Source of the DNA: Celeribacter ethanolicus
Lineage (GTDB): Bacteria; Pseudomonadota; Alphaproteobacteria; Rhodobacterales; Rhodobacteraceae
Reading direction: 5' to 3'
Length of the DNA: 64,000 nucleotides
Assembly (NCBI RefSeq): GCF_001550095.1
Contig: NZ_LRUC01000033.1
Coordinates: 1-64,000, forward strand
Shown here: in pieces, positions 40,312-49,174 of the stretch
How positions within the stretch are numbered: position 1 is the first letter of the stretch
How the letters are laid out: the number at the start of each line of letters is the position of its first letter
Made by a program: the position numbers and the translations under genes
The notes under the pieces: model-generated
Seen by the model: only the letters and a program-made list of their open reading frames with translations
Databases searched by the model: none
Told to the model about the DNA's origin: nothing

Positions 40312-42645
40312 ATGGCCAACCATCATCACCATCACGCTACCTCCGACACCAAAACCGGCGCAAAGACCGCGACCGACCCAGTCTGCGGGATGCAGGTCGA
40401 GATCAAGGAGGGCGCGCGGACGCGCGACTACGGCGGCGAGACGTTCCACTTCTGCTCCGCCGGGTGCCAGGAGAAGTTCGACGCCGATCCGTACTTCTAC
40501 GCCTCCGGCAACGCGAAGAAGGCCGGACAGAAGGCCCAGCCCGGCACGCAATACACCTGCCCGATGCACCCCGAGATCGTGCGTGACGAGCCGGGGAGCT
40601 GCCCGATCTGCGGCATGGCGCTGGAACCCATGGTGCCTTCGGACGAACCGAGTCACGAGCTCGTCGATTTCACGCGACGCATGTGGATCTCGGCGGCGGC
40701 GGCGGTGCCGCTCATCATCATCACCATGGGCGAACTCGTCGGGCTAGACGTGCGTGGGTGGATGGGGCACCGCCTCTCGGTCTATGCTGAGTTCGTGCTG
40801 GCGACCCCGGTGATCCTCTGGGCCGCGCTGCCGTTCTTCCGGCGCGGGATCGACTCGATCCGCAATGTCTCGCCGAACATGTGGACGCTGATCTCGCTCG
40901 GCGTCGGCGCGGCCTATCTCTACTCGCTGGTCGCGACCTTCGCGCCGGGCGTGTTCCCGGCCGAATACCGGATGGGCCACGGCGTCGGTACGTACTACGA
41001 GGCGGCCGTTGTCATCGTGGCGCTTATCTTCGTCGGTCAGGTGCTGGAGCTACGCGCGCGGGAGCGGACGGGCGACGCGATCCGCGCGCTTCTGGACCTC
41101 GCGCCCAAGACCGCGCGGCGCATTTTGGCAGACGGGTCGGAATACGACGCACCGCTCGAGAACATCGTCGAGGGCGACCTTCTGAGGGTCCGGCCCGGAG
41201 ACAGCGTGCCGGTGGACGGCGAGGTGGTCGAGGGCCGGTCGTCGGTCGACGAGAGCATGATCACGGGCGAACCGGTCCCGGTGGAGAAAGTCGAGGGCGA
41301 CCGCGTCACCGGCGGCACGATCAACAAGAACGGCACGCTGGCGGTGCGCGCGACGCAGGTGGGCGCTGACACGGTGCTGTCGCAGATCGTAGAGATGGTC
41401 GCCGGGGCGCGGCGGTCGCGGGCGCCGATCCAGGGACTCGCGGACAAGGTCTCCTCGGTTTTCGTGCCGACCGTCGTTGTGATAGCCATCATCGCCTTCG
41501 GCGTCTGGCTCTGGGCCGGGCCCGAACCGGCGCTGGCCTTCGCGATCGCCTCGGCCGTTTCGGTCCTGATCATCGCCTGCCCCTGCGCACTGGGGCTCGC
41601 CACGCCGATCTCCATCACCACGGCCGCCGGCCGGGGCGCGCAGGCGGGCGTCTTGATCAAGGATGCCGAGGCGCTGGAACGCATGGCGCGGGTCGATACG
41701 GTGATCGTCGACAAGACCGGCACGTTGACCGAGGGCAAGCCGCGACTGACCGATGTGGTGGCGCTTCATGGCGACGAGGCGGAGGTACTCGGCCTTGCCG
41801 CTGCGCTCGAGCGCGGGTCGGAGCATCCGCTCGCCGAAGCGATCGTGGCCGGGGCGAAGGACCGCAGCCTGTCGCTCGAGACTGCGGAGGACTTCGAGGC
41901 GGTCACCGGCAAAGGGGTCCACGGCACTGTCGGGGGACGCAGGGTCGCGCTCGGCAATGCGGCGATGATGACCGATCTCGGGCTGTCGACGGACGAGGCC
42001 GAGGCAGAGGCCGACACGCTGCGCGCGGACGGCAAGACAGCGATGTTCGTCGCCGTGGATGGCACGCTCGCCGGGATCGTCGCCGTGGCGGACCCGATCA
42101 AGGAGACGACCGAAGCGGCGATCCGCGATCTGCACGCGCTGGGTCTCACCGTCATCATGGCCACCGGCGACAACCGGCGAACGGCCGAGGCGGTGGCCTC
42201 AAAGCTCGGCATCGACGAGGTCCGCGCCGGCGTCCTGCCGGAGGACAAGCAGAAGCTGGTCGAGGAACTGCGCGCCAAGGGCAAGTCGGTCGCCATGGCC
42301 GGTGATGGCGTGAACGACGCTCCTGCGCTCGCGGCCGCGGACGTCGGCATCGCCATGAGCACCGGCGCCGACGTGGCCGTGGAAAGTGCCGGGATCACGC
42401 TCATGCGCGGCGATCTCGTGGGGCTTGTCCGCGCGCGGAAACTGGCCGTCGCGACGCTCAGGAACATCAAGCAGAACCTGTTCTTCGCCTTCGTCTACAA
42501 CGCCGCAGGCGTGCCCGTCGCCGCGGGGGTGCTCTATCCCCTGACCGGCCTCCTGCTCTCGCCGATGATCGCGGCGGCGGCGATGAGCCTCTCGTCGGTC
42601 TCGGTCATCACCAATGCGCTGCGGCTCAGGCGGATCGACCTCTGA
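40312..42645 (+). CDS. Copper-translocating P1B-type ATPase with YHS and metal-binding head
   Basis: A 777-residue pump. The head starts [14 protein letters not shown], then a YHS domain ([19 protein letters not shown]) and a heavy-metal-binding unit TCPMHPEI ... [10 protein letters not shown] in place of HMA domains. Ion-pathway motif CPC is at 423-425, phosphorylation site DKTGT at 467-471 and TGE/GDGxND motifs are present. CPC with this type of head fits Cu(I) export, as in the CopA/CopB-like group of actinobacteria and proteobacteria. It follows the permease by about 50 nt with its own weak AAGGAC site. It differs clearly from the HMA-type CopA at 59890. Confidence 0.93.
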   Translation: MANHHHHHATSDTKTGAKTATDPVCGMQVEIKEGARTRDYGGETFHFCSAGCQEKFDADPYFYASGNAKKAGQKAQPGTQYTCPMHPEIVRDEPGSCPICGMALEPMVPSDEPSHELVDFTRRMWISAAAAVPLIIITMGELVGLDVRGWMGHRLSVYAEFVLATPVILWAALPFFRRGIDSIRNVSPNMWTLISLGVGAAYLYSLVATFAPGVFPAEYRMGHGVGTYYEAAVVIVALIFVGQVLELRARERTGDAIRALLDLAPKTARRILADGSEYDAPLENIVEGDLLRVRPGDSVPVDGEVVEGRSSVDESMITGEPVPVEKVEGDRVTGGTINKNGTLAVRATQVGADTVLSQIVEMVAGARRSRAPIQGLADKVSSVFVPTVVVIAIIAFGVWLWAGPEPALAFAIASAVSVLIIACPCALGLATPISITTAAGRGAQAGVLIKDAEALERMARVDTVIVDKTGTLTEGKPRLTDVVALHGDEAEVLGLAAALERGSEHPLAEAIVAGAKDRSLSLETAEDFEAVTGKGVHGTVGGRRVALGNAAMMTDLGLSTDEAEAEADTLRADGKTAMFVAVDGTLAGIVAVADPIKETTEAAIRDLHALGLTVIMATGDNRRTAEAVASKLGIDEVRAGVLPEDKQKLVEELRAKGKSVAMAGDGVNDAPALAAADVGIAMSTGADVAVESAGITLMRGDLVGLVRARKLAVATLRNIKQNLFFAFVYNAAGVPVAAGVLYPLTGLLLSPMIAAAAMSLSSVSVITNALRLRRIDL

Positions 42646-42676
42646 GCGCACCTGACTTCAACCCATGGAGAACGAC

Positions 42677-43162
42677 ATGACACAAGACACCCTCACCCGA
42701 CGCGGCCTGCTGATCGGCAGCGCGGCCCTTCTTGCAGGGCTCCCCCAACTGTCGCTGGCGCAATCCGGAGGACCGTCGATACACGTCCTGAAGGACCCGA
42801 ATTGCGGCTGCTGCTCGGCCTGGATCGAGATCCTGGAGGGTGATGGCTTCACCGTCACGACCGAGGCGAGCATGGGCACGATGCTGATGCGCTACAAGTC
42901 CGACAATGGCATCCCGCAAGAGATGGTCTCCTGTCACACCGGCCAAGTCGAGGGCTACATGATCGAGGGCCATGTGCCGGCCGCTGATATCCGGCGGCTG
43001 CTGGCCGAGCGTCCCAGCGCCGTGGGTCTGGCCGTTCCGGGCATGCCCTACGGTTCCCCCGGCATGGGGCCGGAGAGCGAACGCGAGGCTTACGACGTGT
43101 TCCTCATCCTTCATGACGGCAGCACCGAGGTGTACACGCGCTACGAGGCAGCAGGTCTCTAG
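42677..43162 (+). CDS. DUF411 metal-binding protein
   Basis: A 161-residue exported protein. The signal (TRRGLLIGSAALLAGLPQLS) has a twin arginine. The mature part opens with the DUF411 motif DPNCGCCSAWIEILEGDGF, which contains a CxCC metal site, followed by QEMVSCHTGQVEGYMIEGHV. DUF411 proteins lie in copper and silver resistance loci and are thought to bind metal in the periplasm. ATG 42677 has GGAG 6 nt upstream; 42665 lacks one. It ends copper cluster 1 and converges on the virB operon. Confidence 0.9.
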   Translation: MTQDTLTRRGLLIGSAALLAGLPQLSLAQSGGPSIHVLKDPNCGCCSAWIEILEGDGFTVTTEASMGTMLMRYKSDNGIPQEMVSCHTGQVEGYMIEGHVPAADIRRLLAERPSAVGLAVPGMPYGSPGMGPESEREAYDVFLILHDGSTEVYTRYEAAGL

Positions 43163-43197
43163 CTGGATCATCAGCCGTTGCTCAGTCGCGCTGTGCT

Positions 43198-44223
43198 TCA
43201 CCGCCCCAGCCTTTTCGCCCTCTCGGCCATCCTGACCACCTGCGCGCTCGCCGTCGTCGCAGCGCTCCGCACGACGGCGGGTGTTTTCACCGCCCCGCGC
43301 CCAATCGCCTCACCCGTCGTCAGCGTCCCGATCCGCGCCCTGCCCTTCACGCCGTCGGTATTGAAGATCCCCCGCATGATCCCGGTCGATCCGGCGACAA
43401 CGGCGGGCGCGGCTGCCACCATCAAGTTGCCCGAGATCCCCCGCACGATCAGGGGCGTTGCGGCGACGAAGCCCTTGGCCAGGAACACCATCACGAAGAA
43501 CGGCACCAGTGATCCGATGTTGGTTGCCGAGTTCGGATCACCGAGTTGGGCGAGCAGAGAATTCGCCATGCCGACGACGGTAGAGAACATTGCTGCGATT
43601 ACGATGGGGTAGAAGGCATAGCTGACTGTCGTCGAGACCCATCTGTGGAAGAAATCTTTGGTCGCGTCAAAGAGCGACAGTGCGATCATGATCGGAGCGA
43701 GGCCGAGCATGAGTGTCAGCATCATCTTGGCGAATATGAGGACGATGCCGGTCATGAAGCCGAGAAGGCTGAGGAGCACCAGACCAATGCCGCCGAGGAT
43801 CGCTCCGGTCATCCAGTTGAGGTTGTTGCCGATAGCGTTAAGGTATTGGCTGAACTCTGTAATCAGTCGGTCGAATTCGGCTGCGAAATAGGTAGCGCCC
43901 GCCCCGCCGCCCCCGACTGATGAAATCAGGGCTCCAGCAACATAGTCGAGCCCACCAATGACTGCATTTGCGACAGCGTTGAAGTTGGCCCAGTTGAAAG
44001 CGAAGACTCCTATCAGCATCAGCTTGATCAGGTACCAGAAGAAACTTGCCCCATCCATGCTGCGGAACTGGAATGCCATGTTGATGCAGACGCCGATCAG
44101 CGAAAGCGTGACCATCAGCAGGACGATCGTGCCGGTATTGCTCGCCACGGCCCCGAACTGGGACTCGGCCGCATCGGCCAGGAAGCCGTCGGCGGTTCCA
44201 ACCATCCAGCTGACGATGCTCAT
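43198..44223 (-). CDS. virB6: VirB6-like inner-membrane channel protein
   Basis: A 341-residue polytopic protein with at least six hydrophobic segments (LLMVTLSLIGVCINMAFQFR, GLVLLSLLGFMTGIVLIFAK, AMFSTVVGMANSLLAQLG) and an Ala/Thr-rich C-terminus. This is the TrbL/VirB6 family, which forms part of the inner-membrane complex through which DNA passes. The ATG at 44223 overlaps the stop of the previous gene, so a longer frame to 44370 is unlikely. It is the last gene of the virB operon, whereas in Agrobacterium virB6 lies between virB5 and virB7. Confidence 0.88.
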   Translation of the reverse strand: MSIVSWMVGTADGFLADAAESQFGAVASNTGTIVLLMVTLSLIGVCINMAFQFRSMDGASFFWYLIKLMLIGVFAFNWANFNAVANAVIGGLDYVAGALISSVGGGGAGATYFAAEFDRLITEFSQYLNAIGNNLNWMTGAILGGIGLVLLSLLGFMTGIVLIFAKMMLTLMLGLAPIMIALSLFDATKDFFHRWVSTTVSYAFYPIVIAAMFSTVVGMANSLLAQLGDPNSATNIGSLVPFFVMVFLAKGFVAATPLIVRGISGNLMVAAAPAVVAGSTGIMRGIFNTDGVKGRARIGTLTTGEAIGRGAVKTPAVVRSAATTASAQVVRMAERAKRLGR

Positions 44224-44642
44224 TACCAGTTGCCTTGCGCTTCGCAGATATCCTGGACGGCGCGGGCGATCTGGTTCTGTTCGTTGCGGAGGGCCAATTG
44301 GGCTTGAGTATGCTCCGCTTGGGTGTTGCTCGCGAACTGTTCCTCGTACTCGCTCGAAGCGGCATCCCAAGACGGGAAGCGCACATCACAGCCGCAATCG
44401 CCACTTTCGTTGATCGTCTCCCATGACCGCAACTCGTAGAGACGCATCAACGTCAGCGCCTTGTAAGCTTCACGCGGATTGATTTCGTCCATCCAGGTCG
44501 GTCGCGCCGGACGATCGTTGCAGATCCGGTATTGTTGAGGCGACATATCGACTGTGAGATCGTTTGAAACCTGAGGCGAAGTCTGCGCCACAAGGGGGCC
44601 CGCCAAGGCGGCAAGCATGAGTGCGAGAATTGGTTTTCGCAT
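44223..44642 (-). CDS. Secreted protein of the virB operon, unknown
   Basis: A 139-residue protein with a signal peptide (MRKPILALMLAALAGPLVAQ) and a helical mature part. Four cysteines are visible (RICNDRPARP, GDCGCDVRF, VQDICEAQGNW), so disulfides are likely. Its position between virB11 and virB6 and tight spacing to both make it a transfer-system component; pilus-associated or entry-exclusion roles are possible, but I cannot choose. ATG 44642 is preferred to the TTG at 44672 because the signal peptide starts there. Confidence 0.6.
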   Translation of the reverse strand: MRKPILALMLAALAGPLVAQTSPQVSNDLTVDMSPQQYRICNDRPARPTWMDEINPREAYKALTLMRLYELRSWETINESGDCGCDVRFPSWDAASSEYEEQFASNTQAEHTQAQLALRNEQNQIARAVQDICEAQGNW

Positions 44643-44658
44643 CTGGGGGGTTCCTTTT

Positions 44659-45693
44659 TTACTCAGCGGCAACGGAGGGGCTCTTGTTGCCTCTGCCGTC
44701 GACCGTGTCGAGGTTCAAATCTGTGGTTTGACCCGGGAGAAAGAACTCGGTGATCCCGCGCGCGCCTTCATGGCGGCCTGCCTGAATGATCACGTCGATC
44801 GAGCCCTCAATGTAATCGATCATGTCGGCATAGGTCATCGGCACATCGGTTTTCAGGGCGGCGATGGCGAGGCGGCGAACAGCAAGTTGTGGGGTCTCGG
44901 CATGCAGCGTGGTCAGCGATCCACCGTGGCCGGTGTTGATTGCCTCGAGAAACGTCATCGCCTCGCGCCCGCGGACTTCGCCTAGGACGATCCGGTCAGG
45001 TCTCATGCGAAGCGTTGAGGCCAAGAGCACATCGGCACTGCGAGCATCCGTGTCCCGGTCCGCGATCAACGTCACGACATTGGGCTGCTCGGGGCGCAGC
45101 TCGGCCGCCTCCTCGATGGTGATGATCCGCTCTTCGGGCGGGATCAGCGAAAGGATCTTGCGCGCCGCGACCGTCTTGCCGGTCGATGTACCGCCCGAGA
45201 CGATCATGTTGAGCTTGTTCTCGACGCAAAACCGCAGCGCGGCGTCGATGTCGCCGGACCTCACCACATCGCGCAGCGCGGCGTTCCGTTCCCGGCGCAG
45301 ACCCTCAAGGCTGCGTTCCTTGCCGAAAAGGAATCCGAGTTTGATCTTCTCAAGCGGCAGGGAGGAGAAGAACCTAAGAGAAATCGAGAAACCGCCCTCG
45401 ACTGCCGGCGGCTGGATCACCTGCGCGCGGATCGGGCGATCTCGATATAGGATCGAGACCGAGACAATGGGCTTCTTCGTGCTGAGCGTCGTCGAGGCGG
45501 CGGAGGCGATCTGGTTGCCGAGGTCCTTGATCTCGGTCTGGCTCAGCGGGCTGCCGAGACCTCGCATGAAGTGATCGCCCTGGAATTCGCCCCAGACTTG
45601 TCCGTCGGGATTGATGCAGATCTCGATCGTGTCGTCGCGCAGGACCTCGGGGCCGAAACGGTCGAGCGACGCTTCCAGATAACTTGCAGCCAT
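44659..45693 (-). CDS. virB11: VirB11 traffic ATPase
   Basis: A 344-residue hexameric ATPase of the type IV secretion system. The N-terminal domain has PDGQVWGEFQGDHF. Walker A GGTSTGKT is at 167-174, Asp box IITIEEAAELRP, Walker B-region RIVLGEVRGREAMTFLEAI, and His box GHGGSLTTLHAETP. It works at the inner membrane with VirB4 and VirD4. Start 45693 lies one base beyond the virB10 stop; the frame to 45753 is inside virB10. The sequence is complete and typical. Confidence 0.96.
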   Translation of the reverse strand: MAASYLEASLDRFGPEVLRDDTIEICINPDGQVWGEFQGDHFMRGLGSPLSQTEIKDLGNQIASAASTTLSTKKPIVSVSILYRDRPIRAQVIQPPAVEGGFSISLRFFSSLPLEKIKLGFLFGKERSLEGLRRERNAALRDVVRSGDIDAALRFCVENKLNMIVSGGTSTGKTVAARKILSLIPPEERIITIEEAAELRPEQPNVVTLIADRDTDARSADVLLASTLRMRPDRIVLGEVRGREAMTFLEAINTGHGGSLTTLHAETPQLAVRRLAIAALKTDVPMTYADMIDYIEGSIDVIIQAGRHEGARGITEFFLPGQTTDLNLDTVDGRGNKSPSVAAE

Positions 45694-45694
45694 G

Positions 45695-47020
45695 TCAGAA
45701 AATCTCGAGGTCACGATCGACCATGACCGTGATCCGTGTACCCTGATCGACATGTATCACTGGCCGGATCGCCAGATAGTCCTGCATCACGCTTTGCGTG
45801 CTATCGCGCAGGTCGGTGCCGACATCACTCGCAACATCGGCCGCCGCCTCGCTGTCGATTTGACCCGCTGCAGCCGCAGGCAAGGCGCCGATCAAGGAGA
45901 TCAGCGCGGCGGAGCCGAAGCGTTGCACGAAACGGGTGTCGACAAACCCGGTGGTGCCAGTACGGCCGAGTTCGTCTCCACCGAAGGCGCTGATCTGCAC
46001 GGTCTGATTATCGGGCAAGATGATCCGGTCCCATGCCACCATGACGCGCGATTGGGCGAGTGCGACATCGGAGCGGTAGCGCCCGATCAGCCGCGCGCCG
46101 CGCGGGATCAGGATACGCGTTCCATCGAAAGAATGGACGTCTTCCGAGACGATGGCGCGGATCGCGCCGGGCAGTGTGCTGTCGAGAGCCGTCTCTGTCA
46201 CAGCCTGAATCATGGTGCCCTGAACAACCGTGTTCGATGGGTTCGCGATCACTTCGGCACGTGTCACCTGCGCAGGTTGTGCGCCCGAACGAACAAAGGC
46301 TTCATCTGCATTCAAACGTGCGGCTTCCAGCGTGTTCTCCCTATCCGCACCCGCGCCCATCCCGGAGAACGCGATCATAGGAGACGCGATACGCTCTGCG
46401 CGGGCCTCGGCTTCGGCTGCGCGCCGCCTTTCGAGTTCGGCCAGCCGCAATTCTTCTTCACTTGGTCCCAATGAGGTCGGCTCTGGTGGTGCAAGCCGTG
46501 CAAGTTCCAAGTCCATGCGGAGCTGATCCAATTCGCGATCCCGCTCGGTCAGCTGCCGCTCGAGGGCACGCTGAGCCTCGGCGGATGCTTCCTGTAAGGT
46601 GGCAATTTGCGCCGTCAGGTCCGCAATCGCCTGCTCCGCCCCGCTATCTGCGGCCTCGGCCGGTCTTGCGCGCAGGTCCTCGAGTTCCGCTCTCAATGTC
46701 GCAAGACTTTCCATCAGCGCGAGTTCCGAATCGCTCGGACCAGTGTCAGCAGGCGGGGCTTGGCTGGGCTCCGGGGCAGAAATCGGCGCCAGATCTCCGA
46801 ATCCGGGGCCGCTGGTCTGGAACTCCTCCGGCGCGGCGGTCGCCATTGGTGCTTCTGCTGACGGCTGCAGGGCAGCCCATGCCAGACCGCCTGCTGCCGC
46901 GATGCCGACGACCCCAAGGATCGCGGCAAGCGGCGCAGGCCGCTTGCTTGCCTTCGCTTTGCCTGTCGAGCCTTCGAGAGCCGCGAGGCGCGCGGCGAGG
47001 TCTTCCGTACCTTCGGTCAT
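45695..47020 (-). CDS. virB10: VirB10 core-complex protein
   Basis: A 441-residue protein with a cytosolic N-terminus, one membrane helix (APLAAILGVVGIAAAGGLAW, about residues 29-48), a Pro-rich linker, a long coiled coil (AQRALERQLTERDRELDQLR) and the TrbI/VirB10 domain (HSFDGTRILIPRGARLIGRY, GFVDTRFVQRFGSAALISLI). It spans both membranes and gates the channel. The coiled coil rich in Glu/Arg is longer than in Agrobacterium VirB10. Start 47020 overlaps the virB9 stop by 4 nt. Confidence 0.95.
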   Translation of the reverse strand: MTEGTEDLAARLAALEGSTGKAKASKRPAPLAAILGVVGIAAAGGLAWAALQPSAEAPMATAAPEEFQTSGPGFGDLAPISAPEPSQAPPADTGPSDSELALMESLATLRAELEDLRARPAEAADSGAEQAIADLTAQIATLQEASAEAQRALERQLTERDRELDQLRMDLELARLAPPEPTSLGPSEEELRLAELERRRAAEAEARAERIASPMIAFSGMGAGADRENTLEAARLNADEAFVRSGAQPAQVTRAEVIANPSNTVVQGTMIQAVTETALDSTLPGAIRAIVSEDVHSFDGTRILIPRGARLIGRYRSDVALAQSRVMVAWDRIILPDNQTVQISAFGGDELGRTGTTGFVDTRFVQRFGSAALISLIGALPAAAAGQIDSEAAADVASDVGTDLRDSTQSVMQDYLAIRPVIHVDQGTRITVMVDRDLEIF

Positions 47021-47718
47021 GATGTGGCCTGTCCTGCGTCCTGGACGCAAACCACCTCTTCGCCAAGGCGAAGGACCCATTGTCGGTCGACGCCGGACAC
47101 GCGGATGACGCCGTCACTCAAGGCCTGGCTGTTCACCGCGCGTTCCCTGCCGTTCGAATATCGGAAGATGGCGGGCACCGGCGCATTCCGTGCGAACCGG
47201 AAATACGTGAAGGTACCATCATCCCAGATGGCCGTCGGCGTGAACTCTTCTCGGGCACTGACCGCATAGTTCGCGTTCGGCGCATCGGCCGCAACCGCCC
47301 TGGTGGGTTGCACGCGGTTTTCAGGGTAGCGGAACTGCACGACATAATGCGGCGTCTCCCGGGCTTCGACGACATGGAAGTAGTAGGAGCGGCGGTTGGT
47401 GTAGACGGTGATGTTGGTGGCGACGCCAGATACTGTCGGCTTGATGGCGAAGGCACGGCCACCCGGGACACCGTCGAATTGAAACCCGACCGTATCGCCG
47501 GCGATGATCGAGCGGATGGTTTCACCCTCACCGAATTCGACTGTGGTGACGCGGGTCAGAGTCGTGACGACACGGTAAACCTGGCCCTCAGTCCAGGTCG
47601 CCACGCGCACACGATTGTCGTGCGAGCCTGGGCGGGGGGTGGTCTCGGCCAAGGCAGTTGTTCCCGCGAACGCGAGAATGCTGGCGGCCAACAGCGTAGA
47701 GATTAGAGTGCGAGTCAT
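47017..47718 (-). CDS. virB9: VirB9 core-complex protein
   Basis: A 233-residue periplasmic protein with a signal peptide (ASILAFAGTTALAE), an N-terminal beta domain (IRSIIAGDTVGFQFDGVPGG ... TNITVYTNRRSYYF) and a C-terminal domain (PTAIWDDGTFTYFRFARNAP). These blocks define VirB9/TrbG, which forms the outer-membrane ring with VirB7 and VirB10. It overlaps virB8 and virB10 by 4 nt each. A cysteine near the C-terminus (EEVVCVQDAG) could form a disulfide with the lipoprotein partner, as VirB9-VirB7 does in Agrobacterium. Confidence 0.95.
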   Translation of the reverse strand: MTRTLISTLLAASILAFAGTTALAETTPRPGSHDNRVRVATWTEGQVYRVVTTLTRVTTVEFGEGETIRSIIAGDTVGFQFDGVPGGRAFAIKPTVSGVATNITVYTNRRSYYFHVVEARETPHYVVQFRYPENRVQPTRAVAADAPNANYAVSAREEFTPTAIWDDGTFTYFRFARNAPVPAIFRYSNGRERAVNSQALSDGVIRVSGVDRQWVLRLGEEVVCVQDAGQATS

Positions 47719-48380
47719 TCGGAACGGTCCGATCGGATGGCATATTGGGTAACGGTGAAACCGAAAGGGTTTTGCCAGACATCGTCGATCGCGCGGGTCC
47801 GCTCCGGCCGGAACTCGAACATCAACGTGGCAGTGAACGATCCATCCTGTACCCCTTGCGGGCTTGTCAGGCGCTTTCTGAGCCGCACTTGGGCGCGGTT
47901 ATCGCCAATAAGGGTGATCGATGCGATCTCGACAGCCATCTCGGCCGCAGGCCCGTATCGCGTCGGCGGATAGTTCTCCTGACCCGATGTCCACATCGCG
48001 CGCATGCTGGCCTCGGCCGACCCGGAAGACTGTGCGAGGACACGGCGGACACGAAGGTCGTTGTCGAGCTGGTTGTAGGTCTCGCGGTCAAAAATGTAGC
48101 GGTAGATTTGCGCTTCGATCACGGCAGGCCGTTCGGCGAGCGACACGGTTTCAACCGTGGCATTGGGGAGCGCCATCCCGGTCGCGGGATCGTAGGGCAC
48201 AACCACGGGAGGCGGCGTCTCGACCATCAGCGCGACAGCTGCAGCCGTCAAACAGCCGAATACACCAAAGCCTGCTCCAGAAATGCCGATCATCCGCCAA
48301 AGCTGTTCCCGGCGCAGGGCACCGTAGACAAGTTCCTCTTCCACGAGCTCGCGCGCAGTCATCACCCCTGCCCCACTCAT
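47715..48380 (-). CDS. virB8: VirB8 assembly factor
   Basis: A 221-residue bitopic inner-membrane protein. The cytosolic N-terminus (ARELVEEELVYGALRREQLW) is followed by a helix (IGISGAGFGVFGCLTAAAVA) and a periplasmic NTF2-like domain with the VirB8 blocks AQIYRYIFDRETYNQLDNDL and FTATLMFEFRPERTRAIDDV followed by WQNPFGFTVTQYAI. It nucleates assembly of the channel. It overlaps the virB5 stop and virB9 start by 4 nt on each side. Confidence 0.95.
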   Translation of the reverse strand: MSGAGVMTARELVEEELVYGALRREQLWRMIGISGAGFGVFGCLTAAAVALMVETPPPVVVPYDPATGMALPNATVETVSLAERPAVIEAQIYRYIFDRETYNQLDNDLRVRRVLAQSSGSAEASMRAMWTSGQENYPPTRYGPAAEMAVEIASITLIGDNRAQVRLRKRLTSPQGVQDGSFTATLMFEFRPERTRAIDDVWQNPFGFTVTQYAIRSDRSE

Positions 48381-49174
48381 GGCTCAAGATCCGGCAAGGT
48401 GAAGTCCATGTAGCGGCGTTCTTCGGCAACCATGGCGGCGTCGACCACGCCTACATTGCCTGCGCCTAGGGTTTGGATCGCTTCCAGCTCCCACATCCGG
48501 GTCATGGCGATGGCGAGTTCCGCCGTGACGCGTGTGTTATGATCCATCGAGGCTTTGAGATCCTCCATGTCGGGGATCATCTCGACCAGACGTTCCACCC
48601 GTTCGAGAGACTGTTCCGCCTCTGCGTGGCTGTTCTGCGCCGCCGCCGACATCACAGCACCTGTGGTGGCCCGCGTGGCCACGCCTTCGGCGCCCGGATT
48701 GCCGCTGGTGGCGATTTCGCGGAGTGAATCCTCGTCGAACCCGGCGCTTGCCAGCGCCTGTTCCATCTGCGTGCGCATGGGCCCGGCATTGGGCCCGATG
48801 AGCGCGCTCCAATCGCCCGCCTGGATGCCTCGGATCAGGCCGGGGATGTCTTCGAAGTTGGCCTCAAGCAAGGTATCGAGGTCCCCGCCCATGGCAAGTC
48901 CGAGGATGCTGCGCGGCCCGGTGAGCGAGGCATACATCTCGTTCAGCTGATCGAGTTGGCTTTGCAGCATGTCCAGTTGCTCCAACGCATTGTCCAGAAG
49001 ATCGGTCTGGATCCCGAAATCCTGCAGCATCTGTTGAAGCTGGCGGATTTCCTGAGCAATGTTCTGAGTGTCCACCGTGGGCACACCCTGTGCCGCGACA
49101 GGTCCGGTGACATTGAGGGCAAGCGCGAGAGCGATGCTCCCGGCGAAAAGGGAACGGGGCAGGCGCAGGTTCAA
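48377..49174 (-). CDS. virB5: VirB5-like minor pilus protein
   Basis: A 265-residue exported protein. After the signal peptide the mature protein begins QGVPTVDTQNIAQEIRQLQQ, the usual VirB5 start, followed by a coiled coil (LDNALEQLDMLQSQLDQLNE). It ends with a long helix (PDMEDLKASMDHNTRVTAEL) and the tail EERRYMDFTLPDLEP. VirB5 sits at the pilus tip. Its beginning and end closely resemble those of the transglycosylase encoded just upstream (49171), which suggests duplication. Its gene is coupled to both neighbours by ATGA overlaps. Confidence 0.88.
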   Translation of the reverse strand: MNLRLPRSLFAGSIALALALNVTGPVAAQGVPTVDTQNIAQEIRQLQQMLQDFGIQTDLLDNALEQLDMLQSQLDQLNEMYASLTGPRSILGLAMGGDLDTLLEANFEDIPGLIRGIQAGDWSALIGPNAGPMRTQMEQALASAGFDEDSLREIATSGNPGAEGVATRATTGAVMSAAAQNSHAEAEQSLERVERLVEMIPDMEDLKASMDHNTRVTAELAIAMTRMWELEAIQTLGAGNVGVVDAAMVAEERRYMDFTLPDLEP

